A stretch of DNA of 64,000 nt from Opitutus sp. ER46 (lineage in GTDB: Bacteria > Verrucomicrobiota > Verrucomicrobiia > Opitutales > Opitutaceae). The notes beneath the pieces were generated by a model. The model saw nothing but the letters and a program-made list of their open reading frames with translations, was not told the DNA's origin and did not search any database. Positions 6,722-15,921 of the stretch are shown here, in pieces. Every line of letters begins with the position of its first letter. Position 1 is the first letter of the stretch. Where the stretch lies: assembly GCF_003054705.1 (NCBI RefSeq), contig NZ_QAYX01000018.1, positions 248,001 through 312,000 on the forward strand, written 5' to 3'. Position numbers and translations under genes: made by a program.

Positions 6722-9493
6722 TCACGGCTCTGGGTGAGTGGCCTTGATCACGATGGCGGCGGAGCGCAGCGGGGGCGCGGAGGCTTCGAGGAGAATTTCG
6801 CCGGGCTCGCCTGTCGTCTGCACCAGGACCTGGGCCAGGCCGTTGAACGTCGTGCGCCGCCACTCCGGGGCCGGGGCCTCCACCCGCAGCACCGCGGGAT
6901 GAAACTGCGCCAGGCCTTCGCGGTCGCGCCACTCGGCGTAACGCGTCGCGGTGATCCGCAGCACATTGCCCGTCGGCTTCAGGTCGTCGGCCGCCAGCGC
7001 CACTTCCGCGCGGGCTGCAGCCGGGTCGACGTCGACCTGCAGCGGCTTGCCGTTCAGGTGCACCGACTGCCGCGTCCCGAGCGCATTCAACAGCAGCGTC
7101 AGGTGCTCGCCGGCCGCGAGGACGGGCCGATCGAAGACAAAATCCTGCTCGATCACGCCCTCGCGCACCGCGGGATCCGGCGCCCGCCACGCGCCGAGCG
7201 GCACGGCGCGCGTCGGCGCGAAGACGACATCGGGCTCGTGACACGAGGGGTCACCATTGCCGACACCGATGATCCGGCCGGGGCCGCGTACCGCGAAGCG
7301 CACCGGCACGGCGGCGGTCGGCACCTCGCGGCCGGCGTGGTCATCGATTCGCACCGTGACGACCGCCACGTCGCGGCCGTCCGCCGCCAGCGTGGTGCGG
7401 TCCGGCTGCAAGCGCAGCGCGGCCGGCTCACCGGTCGTGACTCGCGTGGCGACGCGTACCTCACGGCCGTCGCGGTAGCCGCGGGCGACAAGTTCGCCGG
7501 GCTGGTAGCTCACGGTCCAGGAGAGATGGCCGTTGGGCTCCATGCGCTGGCGCCCGAGCGAGGCGCCGTTGAGCCAGAGCTCCACCTCTTCGCAGTTGCT
7601 GTGCACCGTGACCGTCAGCGGCTGGCCGATGCGATCCGGCCAGTTCCAGTGCGGGAACACGTGCAATACCGGCTCCTGGGTCCACCACGCCTGCAAGTAG
7701 AAGAAGCCGTCCTTCGGGAAACCGCACGTGTCCAGAATGCCGAATTGGGAGGCCACGGCAGGCCAGCCGAAGGGCGTCGGTTCGCCGCGGTAGTCGAAAC
7801 CGGTCCAGAAGAGCACGCCGGCCGCCCAGGGCCGCGCCGCGTAGAACTTCCAGCCGAGCTCCGCGTTGCCGCCGGAGGTGCCGTCGGCCTGCGGCGAAAG
7901 GTGCGCGCGGGCGCGGGCGTCGAAATAGATGCCGCGGGTCTGCTGCGTGGTGGTCTCCTCCGTGCCGAGGAGGACCTGCCAGGGATGCGTGGCGTGCTGC
8001 CGATCCGGGTCGGCCTGCTTGATGTAGTTGACGCCAACAGCCTGGATCACGCTGGAGATGCCGCCCCAGCCGCCGCTGACGGCGGCGTTGGCGAGCCGCG
8101 TGGGATCGAGGCGGTTCACGGTGCGCTGCATCGTGGCCGCGAGCCGCGCGCCGGTGATGTTGCCCTCGATCGCCCACTCTTCGTTGCCGACGGACCACAG
8201 GATGATGCTCGGGTGGTTGCGATCGCGGCGGATCATCCGCTCGAGCTGCGTGAGGTGGTATGGGCTCGAGCCCATCAGCCGCGTCTCGTCGATCACGAGC
8301 ATGCCCTGGCGATCGCACGCCTCGAGCAGCTCGGGCGTCGGCGGGTGGTGGGAGCAGCGATACGCGTTGCTGCCCATCTCCTTCAGCCGGCGGATGCGCC
8401 AGGCCTGCAGGGCGTCCGGCAGCGCGACGCCGACACCCGCATGGTCCTGGTGGTTGTTGGTGCCCTTGATCGTCACGCGCTGGCCGTTGAGGAAGAACCC
8501 GCGGTCGGGCTCGAAGCGCACGGTCCGGAAGCCGAAGGACGTCTCGTAACGATCGATCTCCCGGCCGTCGCGCCGCAGCACGGTGACGAGGCGGTACAAC
8601 GTGGGCTGCTCCAGGGACCAGAGCCGAGGCGCGGGCACGCGGAGCTGAGTCGTGTGCATCAAGGCGGGCCCGGGCGACACGGCGGTGGAGGTCGACGTTT
8701 CGGCGACGGCGCGCCCTTCCGGATCGAGGACGGTCTGCACCACGTCGACGCGCACCGGCTCGGCGCCGGCGTTGACGAGCTGGGTCTCAACGGTGGCGCG
8801 CGCCTCGGCGGCCGTGAGGTCCGTCCGCACCCAGGTGCCGTCGGCCGCGACGTACACCGGCGCGGTCTTCACGAGCCAGACGTGCCGGTAGATGCCGGCG
8901 CCCTCGTAGAACCAACCTTCCTCCATGGTGGCATCGACGCGCACGGCGATGACGTTGTCCGCGCCGTAGCGCAGGTAATCGGTGAGGTCGTAGCTCACGC
9001 CGAGGTAGCCGCTCGGCTCCTCGCCGACGAAGAAGCCGTTGATGAACACGCGCGCGGCCCGGTAGGCGCCGTCGAGCTGGAGATGGAAGCGCCGGCCGAG
9101 TTCGTCGGCGCCGATGCGGAAGGTTTTGCGGTACCAGCCCACGCTGCCCTCGGGGGCCTGGCGGCCGACGCCCTTGAAGCCGTGGCTGGCGGTGCCCCGT
9201 GGATCGAAGGGCGCCTCGACGGCAAAGTCGTGCGGCAGGTTGATCCGGCGCCAGGCGCGGTCGTCGAACACGGGGCTGGCCGGGCCGTCGCCGTAGCCGG
9301 TCTTGGCGAGGTAGGAGAAGTAGCCGGTCGCGTGGTTGAAGTCGCGCGCGGGATCGGTGGCGTGGCCGAGGGCGAACCGCCAGTCGGCATCGAAGAGGAT
9401 CCGCTCGCGCGAGGCCGCGGCGAGACGCGGCAGCGCGAGGGCGAACGCGGTGAGGGTCAGCAACAGCCGCAGCCAGGGGAGTGGAGTGCGCAT
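6722..9493 (-). CDS. Secreted glycoside hydrolase family 2 (beta-galactosidase type)
   Basis: 923 residues. A signal peptide covers about 1-27 (MRTPLPWLRLLLTL...AAAS). A sugar-binding jelly-roll domain (about 30-220) with the GH2 signature region LPHDFAVEAPFD is followed by an immunoglobulin-like domain and a TIM barrel. The acid/base glutamate is in VGNEE (about 437), and the likely nucleophile is in GTEET (about 509), at the usual spacing. Further Ig/DUF4982-like domains complete the C-terminus. It cleaves terminal beta-linked sugars in the periplasm or outside the cell. Monocistronic, with repeat islands on both sides. The exact substrate cannot be read from sequence. Confidence 0.9.
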   Translation of the reverse strand: MRTPLPWLRLLLTLTAFALALPRLAAASRERILFDADWRFALGHATDPARDFNHATGYFSYLAKTGYGDGPASPVFDDRAWRRINLPHDFAVEAPFDPRGTASHGFKGVGRQAPEGSVGWYRKTFRIGADELGRRFHLQLDGAYRAARVFINGFFVGEEPSGYLGVSYDLTDYLRYGADNVIAVRVDATMEEGWFYEGAGIYRHVWLVKTAPVYVAADGTWVRTDLTAAEARATVETQLVNAGAEPVRVDVVQTVLDPEGRAVAETSTSTAVSPGPALMHTTQLRVPAPRLWSLEQPTLYRLVTVLRRDGREIDRYETSFGFRTVRFEPDRGFFLNGQRVTIKGTNNHQDHAGVGVALPDALQAWRIRRLKEMGSNAYRCSHHPPTPELLEACDRQGMLVIDETRLMGSSPYHLTQLERMIRRDRNHPSIILWSVGNEEWAIEGNITGARLAATMQRTVNRLDPTRLANAAVSGGWGGISSVIQAVGVNYIKQADPDRQHATHPWQVLLGTEETTTQQTRGIYFDARARAHLSPQADGTSGGNAELGWKFYAARPWAAGVLFWTGFDYRGEPTPFGWPAVASQFGILDTCGFPKDGFFYLQAWWTQEPVLHVFPHWNWPDRIGQPLTVTVHSNCEEVELWLNGASLGRQRMEPNGHLSWTVSYQPGELVARGYRDGREVRVATRVTTGEPAALRLQPDRTTLAADGRDVAVVTVRIDDHAGREVPTAAVPVRFAVRGPGRIIGVGNGDPSCHEPDVVFAPTRAVPLGAWRAPDPAVREGVIEQDFVFDRPVLAAGEHLTLLLNALGTRQSVHLNGKPLQVDVDPAAARAEVALAADDLKPTGNVLRITATRYAEWRDREGLAQFHPAVLRVEAPAPEWRRTTFNGLAQVLVQTTGEPGEILLEASAPPLRSAAIVIKATHPEP

Positions 9494-9512
9494 GGGGGTC
9501 GGGGGGGGCAGC

Positions 9513-9790
9513 CGAAAATCTTTCTCTTACTCTTCCTCTTACTCTTTCTCCCCGCCGCGTCCGGGGAAAGGCGGATTTCGGTCGAACCACGGAGCCAGTT
9601 TTTGGCCGCAAAGAGGCGCAGAAGGCGCAAAAGAAGGCCGCGGATATTCAAGTCAGGTTGGCCACAAAGAGGCACGAAGAAGCACCAAAACAAGGCAGGT
9701 TTCACAGGAGATAAGGGAGGGAACAGAGAGTCGATGGCGGCAGGGCTCCGACTCAAATTGAACCCTCCGTTGCCCCCAGTGAGGCGGATC
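9513..9790. repeat. Mixed repeat block (families E, GCAAAGA-type, A and B)
   Basis: Hexamer family E (CTTTCTCTTACTCTTCCTC) lies at 9520-9550. A GCCGCAAAGAGGCGCAGAAG array (period 9-10) is at 9605-9640, and a truncated copy of it occurs at 29222. Family A is at about 9657-9690, and B at about 9700-9785. The 330-bp gap 9494-9823 holds nothing else. Confidence 0.65.
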
Positions 9791-9801
9791 GGGCCGTTCT
9801 T

Positions 9802-9826
9802 TAGTTTTCGCCGCCGGCGAAAACTA
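9802..9826 (-). terminator. Hairpin overlapping the DCC gene stop codon
   Basis: TAGTTTTCGCC, loop GCC, GGCGAAAACTA: a perfect 11-bp stem whose outer bases include the TAG stop of the minus-strand gene. The A/T-rich outer stem gives a bidirectional terminator-like structure. Similar TAGTTTTC starts follow the TonB receptor stops at 12450 and 50614. Confidence 0.5.
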
Positions 9827-10288
9827 GAGGTTGAGGAAACGGCTCCGCCAGCAGGCGGGGATCACGGGGCAGGCGGTGGTGGGACCGAGGAGTCGTTTGC
9901 GGCGGCGGGCGATGGCGCGGTAGGCCCAGTCACGGAGGGGACGCGGCACGAGCCAGAGGGCGGCGCCGAGGACACGGCCGAGCGCGCCGCACGTGCGCAG
10001 CGCCGCGACGACTGCGGCGGATTCTTGATGAAAGTCGGGCCGATCCAGTTGCGCCCAATCCGGGACAAACACCACCGTGTCGAACGTCGCGAGCGGGAGA
10101 CCGTGCTGCCGCAGGAAGCGCTGGGCCGGCTCCGACTGGAGCGCGGCGAACCAGAGCCGTTCGCGACGATCGAGTCGGAGCAGCAGCCGGACGACTCCGT
10201 GACACAGTGCGCAATGGCCGTCGTACAGCAGAACAGGGCCGGGCGCGCCGGGTGGTTCAGGCACGTGAGCGGGATCGGCGCGCAGCAT
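9824..10288 (-). CDS. DCC-family thiol-disulfide oxidoreductase-like protein (DUF393)
   Basis: 154 residues. The family motif is at 21-30 (LLYDGHCALCHG), with the DxxCxxC-type Cys pair of a thioredoxin-like fold. It continues with a typical helical segment (VVRLLLRLDRRERLWFAALQ) and ends with a basic helix. Members are small, mostly uncharacterised proteins presumed to act in thiol redox chemistry. Single gene with no operon partner. The family call is firm; the function is unknown. Confidence 0.88.
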   Translation of the reverse strand: MLRADPAHVPEPPGAPGPVLLYDGHCALCHGVVRLLLRLDRRERLWFAALQSEPAQRFLRQHGLPLATFDTVVFVPDWAQLDRPDFHQESAAVVAALRTCGALGRVLGAALWLVPRPLRDWAYRAIARRRKRLLGPTTACPVIPACWRSRFLNL

Positions 10289-10322
10289 TTGTTGGACGCT
10301 ACACGCGGGCGTTACGCGGCGC

Positions 10323-10423
10323 TAATGGAGAATGAAGAATGCAGAATTTAGAATGCCGAAGGCGTTACGGGTACTCCGGACGGGGTTCGGCATTCTGCAT
10401 TCTGAATTCTCAATTCTACATTA
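10323..10423. repeat. Heptamer inverted repeat (family J, AGAATGC units)
   Basis: Left arm 10323-10360 and right arm 10386-10423 are inverted copies of each other matching at 32 of 38 positions. Both arms are built from AGAATGC/AGAATTT-type heptamers. The spacer is 25 bp. Confidence 0.85.
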
Positions 10424-10468
10424 GGCCTTTCGCCGGACGCCGCCGCGGCGAGCGTCCGGCGAAAGGCC
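10424..10468. other. Perfect 16-bp hairpin abutting the heptamer repeat
   Basis: GGCCTTTCGCCGGACG at 10424-10439 pairs exactly with CGTCCGGCGAAAGGCC at 10453-10468 around a 13-nt GC-rich loop. There is no T-run, so it is more REP-like than a terminator. Confidence 0.8.
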
Positions 10469-10971
10469 GCACTGAGGAGCGCGCAGTGGGTGGCGGCGCA
10501 ACGCGCGGTGGAATTCGACGTGTGCGAGCAGGTGCCGGTCGCACCGTAGTAGAAACAATGCACCACGACGGGACCGGAGGCGGTTGGGGTCGTGACTTCG
10601 AAGGACACGACCAACGTCTGCGCCCGGGACCAGACGCCCGCGAGACGACTTCACGTCATCCGCCAGCCGATGTGCGTCATACCTGCCCGCCGGGCACCCG
10701 CCGGAGGTGGGTTATCCGTTATTGGTTATTGGTTATTGGTTATCCGTTGTTGGTTATTGGGGATTTCGCTGCCGCGGCGAGATCAGGACATGGCATCCCG
10801 CGGCTAGGACCAAGCCGTGGCGTGGCGGCCGACGTCGGCTCGACGGCAGCTCCGGCCCGAGGTACGATCCTCGCGCTTCGCAGCACAAAACCAGCACCCT
10901 AAACTCGGCGCCAGGGACGGATGTCGGTGCCCACCGACGGGAGCGTCGGGCGGATGGCCGGCACGAGGCGG
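10469..10971. repeat. Gene-free stretch with a heptamer array (family G)
   Basis: GGTTATT heptamers with some TCCGTTG variants occupy 10709-10760. The remaining sequence between the DCC and GH109 genes shows no convincing gene. A minus-strand frame around 10600-10450 reads somewhat like protein but lacks a good start and ends in the heptamer repeat, so at most it is a remnant. Confidence 0.6.
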
Positions 10972-12411
10972 CTAGACGCGGCGGACACCGGTGGTGCCGG
11001 CGCCCTTGAGCGTGAGCTCGACGGGGGCGTTGGTCTGCCACCAACCGTTGGTAAAATCCGGGACGTCGACCGAGTCGGAGCGGTGGGCGACCGACTGCTC
11101 GCTCAGCGGCGCGATCACGCTCCAGAGCGCGGCGTCGTACACGTCCTGGTCGAGCGGCAGCCCGTTGCGCAGGCAGTCGATGAGCCGCCAGTCCATGATG
11201 AAGTCCATGCCGCCGTGGCCGCCGACCTGGCGGGCGAGTTCGCCGATGTGGCGGACGATCTCGGGGGTGAACTCGGCCTCGAGCTGCTTCATGCCGGCCT
11301 CGTCGAGCCACTGGTGGCCTTGCGCGGCGCGGGCCGGGAGCGGCCATTTGCGGGCGATGCCCTTGGTGCCGCTGACCAGGTGGATGCGCGAGTACGGCCG
11401 CGGGCTGGTGACGTCGTGCTGGAGCATGATCGTGCGCCCGCGGTGGGTGCGGATCGTGGTCGTGTTCATGTTCCCGCGGTAGGTGCGGCCGCGGTACTCG
11501 GCGAAAAACGGGTCCTTGGCGGCGAGACCCTCGACGATGTCGGCCATCTGGAAATCGGCCGTGGACATCGACGTGAGGTAATCCATGCGGTCGCCCCGGT
11601 TGATGCCCATGACCTGGCAGATCGGGCCGAGCCCGTGCGTCGGGTAGAGGTTGCCGTTGCGGTGCTGGTTTTCCTTGAGCCGCCACATCTCGGCGTAGGC
11701 GTCGCGGCCGAAGTTCAGTTCGCGCAGGTCGTGGAGGTAGGCGCCCTCGCCGTGGAGAATTTCGCCGAACCAGCCGTGGCGGGCCAGGTTGAGCGTGAGC
11801 AGCTCGAAGAAGTCGTAGCAGCAGTTCTCGAGCATCATGCAATGGCGGCGGGTGCGCTCGGAGGTCTCGACCAGCTGCCAGCACTCCTCGAGCGTGCGGG
11901 CGGCGGGCACCTCGACGGCGGCGTGCTTGCCCTGCTCCATCGCGCCGACGGCCATGGGCGTGTGGAGGCTCCACGGCGTGCAGATGTAGACGAGATCGAT
12001 GGCGGGGTCGGCGCACAGCCGGCGCCAGGCGTCCTTGGAATCCGAGTACGCACGCGCCGGCGGAAGCCCGCGCCGGGCGAGCGTCTGCTGCACCTTGGCG
12101 ACGCGGTCGGGGTACTGGTCGCAGAGGGCGGCGATCTCGACCCCCTCGATGCGGGACATCCGGTCGACGGCGGCGGGCCCGCGCATGCCGAGGCCGATGA
12201 AGCCGATGCGGACGCGGTCGAGCCGGGGCGCGGCGTAGCCGCACATGTTGAAGCGGGCGCGGGCCGGAGCGGTGCCGGCCGCGGCAGGCGCCCCGGCGGC
12301 GGGGCGGCGCGCCCCGGGAGCGGCACACCCGGCGAGGCCGGTGGCGACCAAGCCGGCGCCGAGGAGGGATTGTCTCAGGAACTCGCGGCGGTTCGAAAAG
12401 TGGGGGCTCAC
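10972..12411 (-). CDS. Gfo/Idh/MocA-family oxidoreductase, GH109 (NAD-dependent glycosidase) type
   Basis: 479 residues. The N-terminus has NRREFLRQS followed by a hydrophobic stretch ending LAGCAAPG, a Tat-type signal with a possible lipobox. The Rossmann motif GFIGLGMRG is at about 69-77. Later pieces (HGLGPICQVMGINRGDRMD, GGHGGMDF, CLRNGLPLDQDVYDAALWS) match the GH109 alpha-N-acetylgalactosaminidase group, which cleaves through transient NAD-dependent oxidation. The gene follows the TonB receptor on the same strand (gap 38 bp) and may be part of its uptake system. It could also be a plain sugar oxidoreductase of the same superfamily; the Tat signal and C-terminal motifs favour GH109. Confidence 0.82.
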   Translation of the reverse strand: MSPHFSNRREFLRQSLLGAGLVATGLAGCAAPGARRPAAGAPAAAGTAPARARFNMCGYAAPRLDRVRIGFIGLGMRGPAAVDRMSRIEGVEIAALCDQYPDRVAKVQQTLARRGLPPARAYSDSKDAWRRLCADPAIDLVYICTPWSLHTPMAVGAMEQGKHAAVEVPAARTLEECWQLVETSERTRRHCMMLENCCYDFFELLTLNLARHGWFGEILHGEGAYLHDLRELNFGRDAYAEMWRLKENQHRNGNLYPTHGLGPICQVMGINRGDRMDYLTSMSTADFQMADIVEGLAAKDPFFAEYRGRTYRGNMNTTTIRTHRGRTIMLQHDVTSPRPYSRIHLVSGTKGIARKWPLPARAAQGHQWLDEAGMKQLEAEFTPEIVRHIGELARQVGGHGGMDFIMDWRLIDCLRNGLPLDQDVYDAALWSVIAPLSEQSVAHRSDSVDVPDFTNGWWQTNAPVELTLKGAGTTGVRRV

Positions 12412-12449
12412 GCGAAAACTCTATGGGCGGTTTTCGCGCGCAGGGAAAA

Positions 12450-15400
12450 CTAGAAGTTTCCGCTGATGCCCACCTTGACCACGGTGGAGTACACGAACGT
12501 GGCGCTCTTCCGCTCCGGCACGTAGAGGTACTGGTTCTGGCGGCCGACGTTGAAGACATCGATCACGTCGACGTACACGCGGAACTTCTTGCTGAAGGCG
12601 TAGGCCAGGTTGACGTCGATCGGCGTGGTCGCGAACTGGTACTCCCGCTGCGACGGGTCGTCGTTGTACACGATGAGCCGGTTGCCGGTGTGATTGGCCA
12701 TGACGCGGACCGTCCAGCGATTGCGAATGTACGAGACGCCGACATTGGCGGCGCGCGGGGTGAAGTTGGGCAGCTCGGACTGGGTGACGACGCTGCCGAC
12801 GTCGCCGTAGTCGCCCTTGGTTTCGAGCCAGGTGGCGTTGGCGAACAGGCCGAAGCCGGACCAGAAGCCGGGGAGGTTGGTGAACTGCTGCTGGTAGGAG
12901 GCCTCGAGGCCGCGGATGCGGGCGTAGCCGCCGTTGAAGTCGGTGGTAAGCATGTAGCCCACGTAGGCGTCGCCGTACTCGTTGCCGGGCTGCAGCTCGC
13001 CGCGGGATTTGCGGAAGATGAAATCGGTGAGCCGCTTTTCGAAGACGGCCACCGACACGAGCCCGGCGGGCTCGAAATAGTATTCGAGCGTGGCGTCGTA
13101 GTTCTTCGAATACTGCGGCTTCAGGCTCGGGTTGTTGGCGGTGACGGTCATCTCGTCGTGGTTCACGCTCATCGACGGCACGATGGAGCCGAAGTTGGGC
13201 CGGCCGATGCCGTTGGAATAGCTGAGCCGGGCGAGGAAGTTGGGCGTGATCCGGTAGCGGAAGTGGATGCTCGGGAAATAGTCCCGGTACTGGCCCCGGA
13301 GGGAGACGCGGTTGCCATATTCCGCGCGCGTACGCCGGTCGGTCTCCTCGGAGGTGACGGGGCCGGTCCAGGCGGCGCGGCGGGCCTTTTCTTCGGCGGT
13401 GATTTCCTGGCGGAAACCCTTGCCGGTGACACGCGTGTCCTCGACGCGGACGCCGGTGACGATCCCGAGCCGCCCGAAGCGGGCGTCGGCCATGACGTAG
13501 CCGGCGGAGACAAGTTCGCGCGCCTCGGTGTCGTTGCGAATGGAGTCGCGAACGCTGGCGCCGACGTCGCGTTTGAACAGCTGCGGCGACTGGCGCAGTT
13601 CGCCGAGGAGCTTGGCCATGTCCATGTAGAGCGACGGCAGGCCGGCGTTCTTCGGCTGGGACTTGTTGGGCACGTAGTCGTAGCCGGCGTCGTAGAAGCG
13701 CTCGAGGTTGTCGTCGTTGGCGGCGCCGACCGGGCCGACCACGCCGTTGGGGCCGACGTAGGCATTGAGGTTGCGGTCGTTGTCGCGCGTGCGGGTCTGC
13801 TGGCGGGCGCGCAGGCCGGTCTTGAGCGCGAGGGGGAAGCGGGTTGGCAGCGGCTTCCGGTAGTTGAGCTGGGCGCCGTAGATCTGGTCATTGCTGTCAA
13901 AGTCCTGCAGGTCGAAGCTGCCGAGCGTGGAGTTGCGCCAGTCGGTGATGGCGGGGCCGCCGATCTGGCGGAGGACGATGCCGTTGTTGGGCGCGGTCAT
14001 TTCCTGGTGCCAGGCGGTGCCGCTGACGGTGCGCTGGGGCGTCATGCGGTCGAGGTCGGTGCCGTGGGATTCGGAGTAGTTGAGGGAAGCGTCGAGCTTG
14101 CCGCCCCAGACGGTGCTCTCGAGGCCGGCGCCGAGGTTGAGGGTGCGGACGTCGCGATTGCGGAGCAGTTGGTAGAACGTGAACGTCTGGTTGCGCGACT
14201 CGACGACCTGGGGCGAGAGGATGGTGACGTTGGCGTTGCTAGGGGTGCTGAGGCGGATCCAGCGGCGGTTGAGCTGATCGTCGTAGGCGGAGAACGCGGT
14301 GCTGACGTAAACGCGGGTGGCGTCGCTCACCTTGTAGTCGAAGCGCACGCTGGCGCCGGCGCGGCGGTGGCGGAGCTGGTCGCGGCCGAAGGCGTTGGCA
14401 TTGAACCAGGCGGGGCGGCTGGTGTCGGTCGTGCGCTCCCAGACGATGGTGTTACAGTCGCGCGGCTTGAGGGACTCGTTGTAGCTGACGGTGGCGAGGA
14501 CGCCGAGGCGGCCGTCGAGGAGCAGGTCGGAATAGCCGGCGCTGCCGAGGGGGCGGAACGCCTTTTGCGAGACGTTGTAGTTGTTGGCGAAGCTGTAGTT
14601 GATGCGGCGGCCCTTGCGGTCGAGCGCGCTCTTGGTCTTCAGGTTGACCGCGCCGCCGATGGAGTCGGCGTCGATATCGGGGGTCATCGCCTTCGAGACC
14701 TCGATGGTCTCGATGAAGTCGGCGGAGATGCGGTCGATGTCGGCGCCGCGCTCGTAGGTGCGGGTGCTGCCGTTGGCACCGCGGGTGCCGTCGATGCTGA
14801 ACGAGTTGAGGTTGGGCGAGGTGCCGCGGATCTGGACGCGCATGATCTCGCCCTCGGAAATCTCGGTGCTGAAGCCGGGCACGCGCATGAGGAAGTTGGC
14901 GAGGTTGAGGTCGGCGACGTTTCCGAACGCGTCGGAGGAAATCACGTTCTTCACGTTGGGAGCGTTGCGCTGCTGGGTGACGGCGAGCGCGTTGCCCTCG
15001 CGTTCACTCTCCACCACGAAGGCGGAGAGCTTGTAGATGCCGGCGGTGAGCGCGGCGTCCTGCGTCACGCTGCCGCCGGCGCGAACGGTGACGGGGATGG
15101 TCTCGGGATCCAGGCCGGTGTAGCGGATCGTGACCTGGTAACTGCCGGCGGGGAGAGAGAGCGCGTAACGGCCGTCGCGCGCGGTGAGCGCGGTGGCGCC
15201 GCCGGGCGCGACGGAGATTTCGGCGCCCTCGAGGTAGGCACCGGTCGCGGCGTTGCTGATGGTGCCGGCGAGCGTGCCGAGCTGGGCGGGGTCCACGACG
15301 CCCGCCGGGTCGGCGGCGGCGGCGGAGTGGCCCGGCGCGAGCGCGAGGGCGAGCCAGGTGGAGAACAAGGCGAGCGGATGCTTACGTTTCATGGGCGGGG

Positions 15401-15812
15401 GCGGATCCTGCGGCGGTTCCTTGGCCCCACCCTCCGGCGCGGCCGCCCGGGCGGGCGGGACGCGGTTGATCATGAAGGCTCCCGTGTGTTCGTCCTCGAC
15501 CGCCACGAGGGCGGTCCGGGCGAGCATGACCGCGATGGCCTCGCGGGCGGTGAAGTCACCCCGCACGGGGTTGGTCTTCACGCCGCGGACTTTGGGCACC
15601 AGGTAGAACACCTGCTCGCCGGAAAGCTCGACGAACGTGCGCAAGGTCTGCGCCGCGTCGCCGCCGGCAAGGTCCCAGTGCCTCTTCTCCGGGGTGCCGG
15701 CCGCCCGCGCCCCGGGCAGGAGCAGCGCGAGCAGCAGCAGCAACGCCAGGCGCCGCCAGGGGTCAACCGAGCGGTGCACGCGGAGCAGAATCGAGGTTAG
15801 GCTCTGCAGCAT
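12450..15812 (-). CDS. TonB-dependent receptor with N-terminal STN domain
   Basis: 1120 residues. A first signal peptide covers about 1-38, and an STN (secretin/TonB short N-terminal) domain about 42-118, the type used in FecA-like surface signalling. A Pro-rich linker follows, then a second signal-like segment starts at Met141 (MKRKHPLALFSTWLALALAP). A carboxypeptidase-regulatory-like domain (about 180-265), a plug (about 285-400) and a beta-barrel ending ...VGISGNF complete it. FecR and an ECF sigma factor lie directly upstream on the same strand, so the three probably form a transmembrane signalling unit. The internal signal peptide is odd: either the STN part is a fused remnant or translation also starts at 15392. 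The ligand is unknown, but glycans are plausible given the neighbours. Confidence 0.92.
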   Translation of the reverse strand: MLQSLTSILLRVHRSVDPWRRLALLLLLALLLPGARAAGTPEKRHWDLAGGDAAQTLRTFVELSGEQVFYLVPKVRGVKTNPVRGDFTAREAIAVMLARTALVAVEDEHTGAFMINRVPPARAAAPEGGAKEPPQDPPPPMKRKHPLALFSTWLALALAPGHSAAAADPAGVVDPAQLGTLAGTISNAATGAYLEGAEISVAPGGATALTARDGRYALSLPAGSYQVTIRYTGLDPETIPVTVRAGGSVTQDAALTAGIYKLSAFVVESEREGNALAVTQQRNAPNVKNVISSDAFGNVADLNLANFLMRVPGFSTEISEGEIMRVQIRGTSPNLNSFSIDGTRGANGSTRTYERGADIDRISADFIETIEVSKAMTPDIDADSIGGAVNLKTKSALDRKGRRINYSFANNYNVSQKAFRPLGSAGYSDLLLDGRLGVLATVSYNESLKPRDCNTIVWERTTDTSRPAWFNANAFGRDQLRHRRAGASVRFDYKVSDATRVYVSTAFSAYDDQLNRRWIRLSTPSNANVTILSPQVVESRNQTFTFYQLLRNRDVRTLNLGAGLESTVWGGKLDASLNYSESHGTDLDRMTPQRTVSGTAWHQEMTAPNNGIVLRQIGGPAITDWRNSTLGSFDLQDFDSNDQIYGAQLNYRKPLPTRFPLALKTGLRARQQTRTRDNDRNLNAYVGPNGVVGPVGAANDDNLERFYDAGYDYVPNKSQPKNAGLPSLYMDMAKLLGELRQSPQLFKRDVGASVRDSIRNDTEARELVSAGYVMADARFGRLGIVTGVRVEDTRVTGKGFRQEITAEEKARRAAWTGPVTSEETDRRTRAEYGNRVSLRGQYRDYFPSIHFRYRITPNFLARLSYSNGIGRPNFGSIVPSMSVNHDEMTVTANNPSLKPQYSKNYDATLEYYFEPAGLVSVAVFEKRLTDFIFRKSRGELQPGNEYGDAYVGYMLTTDFNGGYARIRGLEASYQQQFTNLPGFWSGFGLFANATWLETKGDYGDVGSVVTQSELPNFTPRAANVGVSYIRNRWTVRVMANHTGNRLIVYNDDPSQREYQFATTPIDVNLAYAFSKKFRVYVDVIDVFNVGRQNQYLYVPERKSATFVYSTVVKVGISGNF

Positions 15813-15868
15813 TCATGACAGGGCTTGGTGAATCAGGGTTTCGAATACCGCCTGTCCCCCACTCTGAC

Positions 15869-15895
15869 GGACCGCGCGGCGCTTCGGGCTACGCC
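15869..15895 (+). repeat. 27-bp repeat, inverted partner at 17686-17712
   Basis: Contains GGCGCTTCGGGCTACGCC. The reverse complement, with 2 mismatches in 27, is at 17686-17712. The pair encloses the FecR-sigma operon. Confidence 0.75.
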
Positions 15896-15921
15896 GCCGG
15901 TCGGAATCTGCCCGTGCCGTT

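Noticed and set aside
6668-10351. Very long plus-strand open frame (over 1200 codons)
   Set aside because: It is antisense to the GH2 gene and continues into repeat sequence; composition is Arg/Gly/Ala-rich with no domain. A shadow caused by high GC.
10348-10654. Minus-strand frame with protein-like stretch (PTASGPVVVHCFYYGATG)
   Set aside because: No plausible start, an upstream stop close by, and the 3' part runs into the heptamer repeat. Possibly a gene remnant, not supportable as a gene.
12423-15800. Plus-strand open frame of over 1100 codons
   Set aside because: Exactly antisense to the TonB receptor, low complexity (Val/Gly/Asp), no domain.
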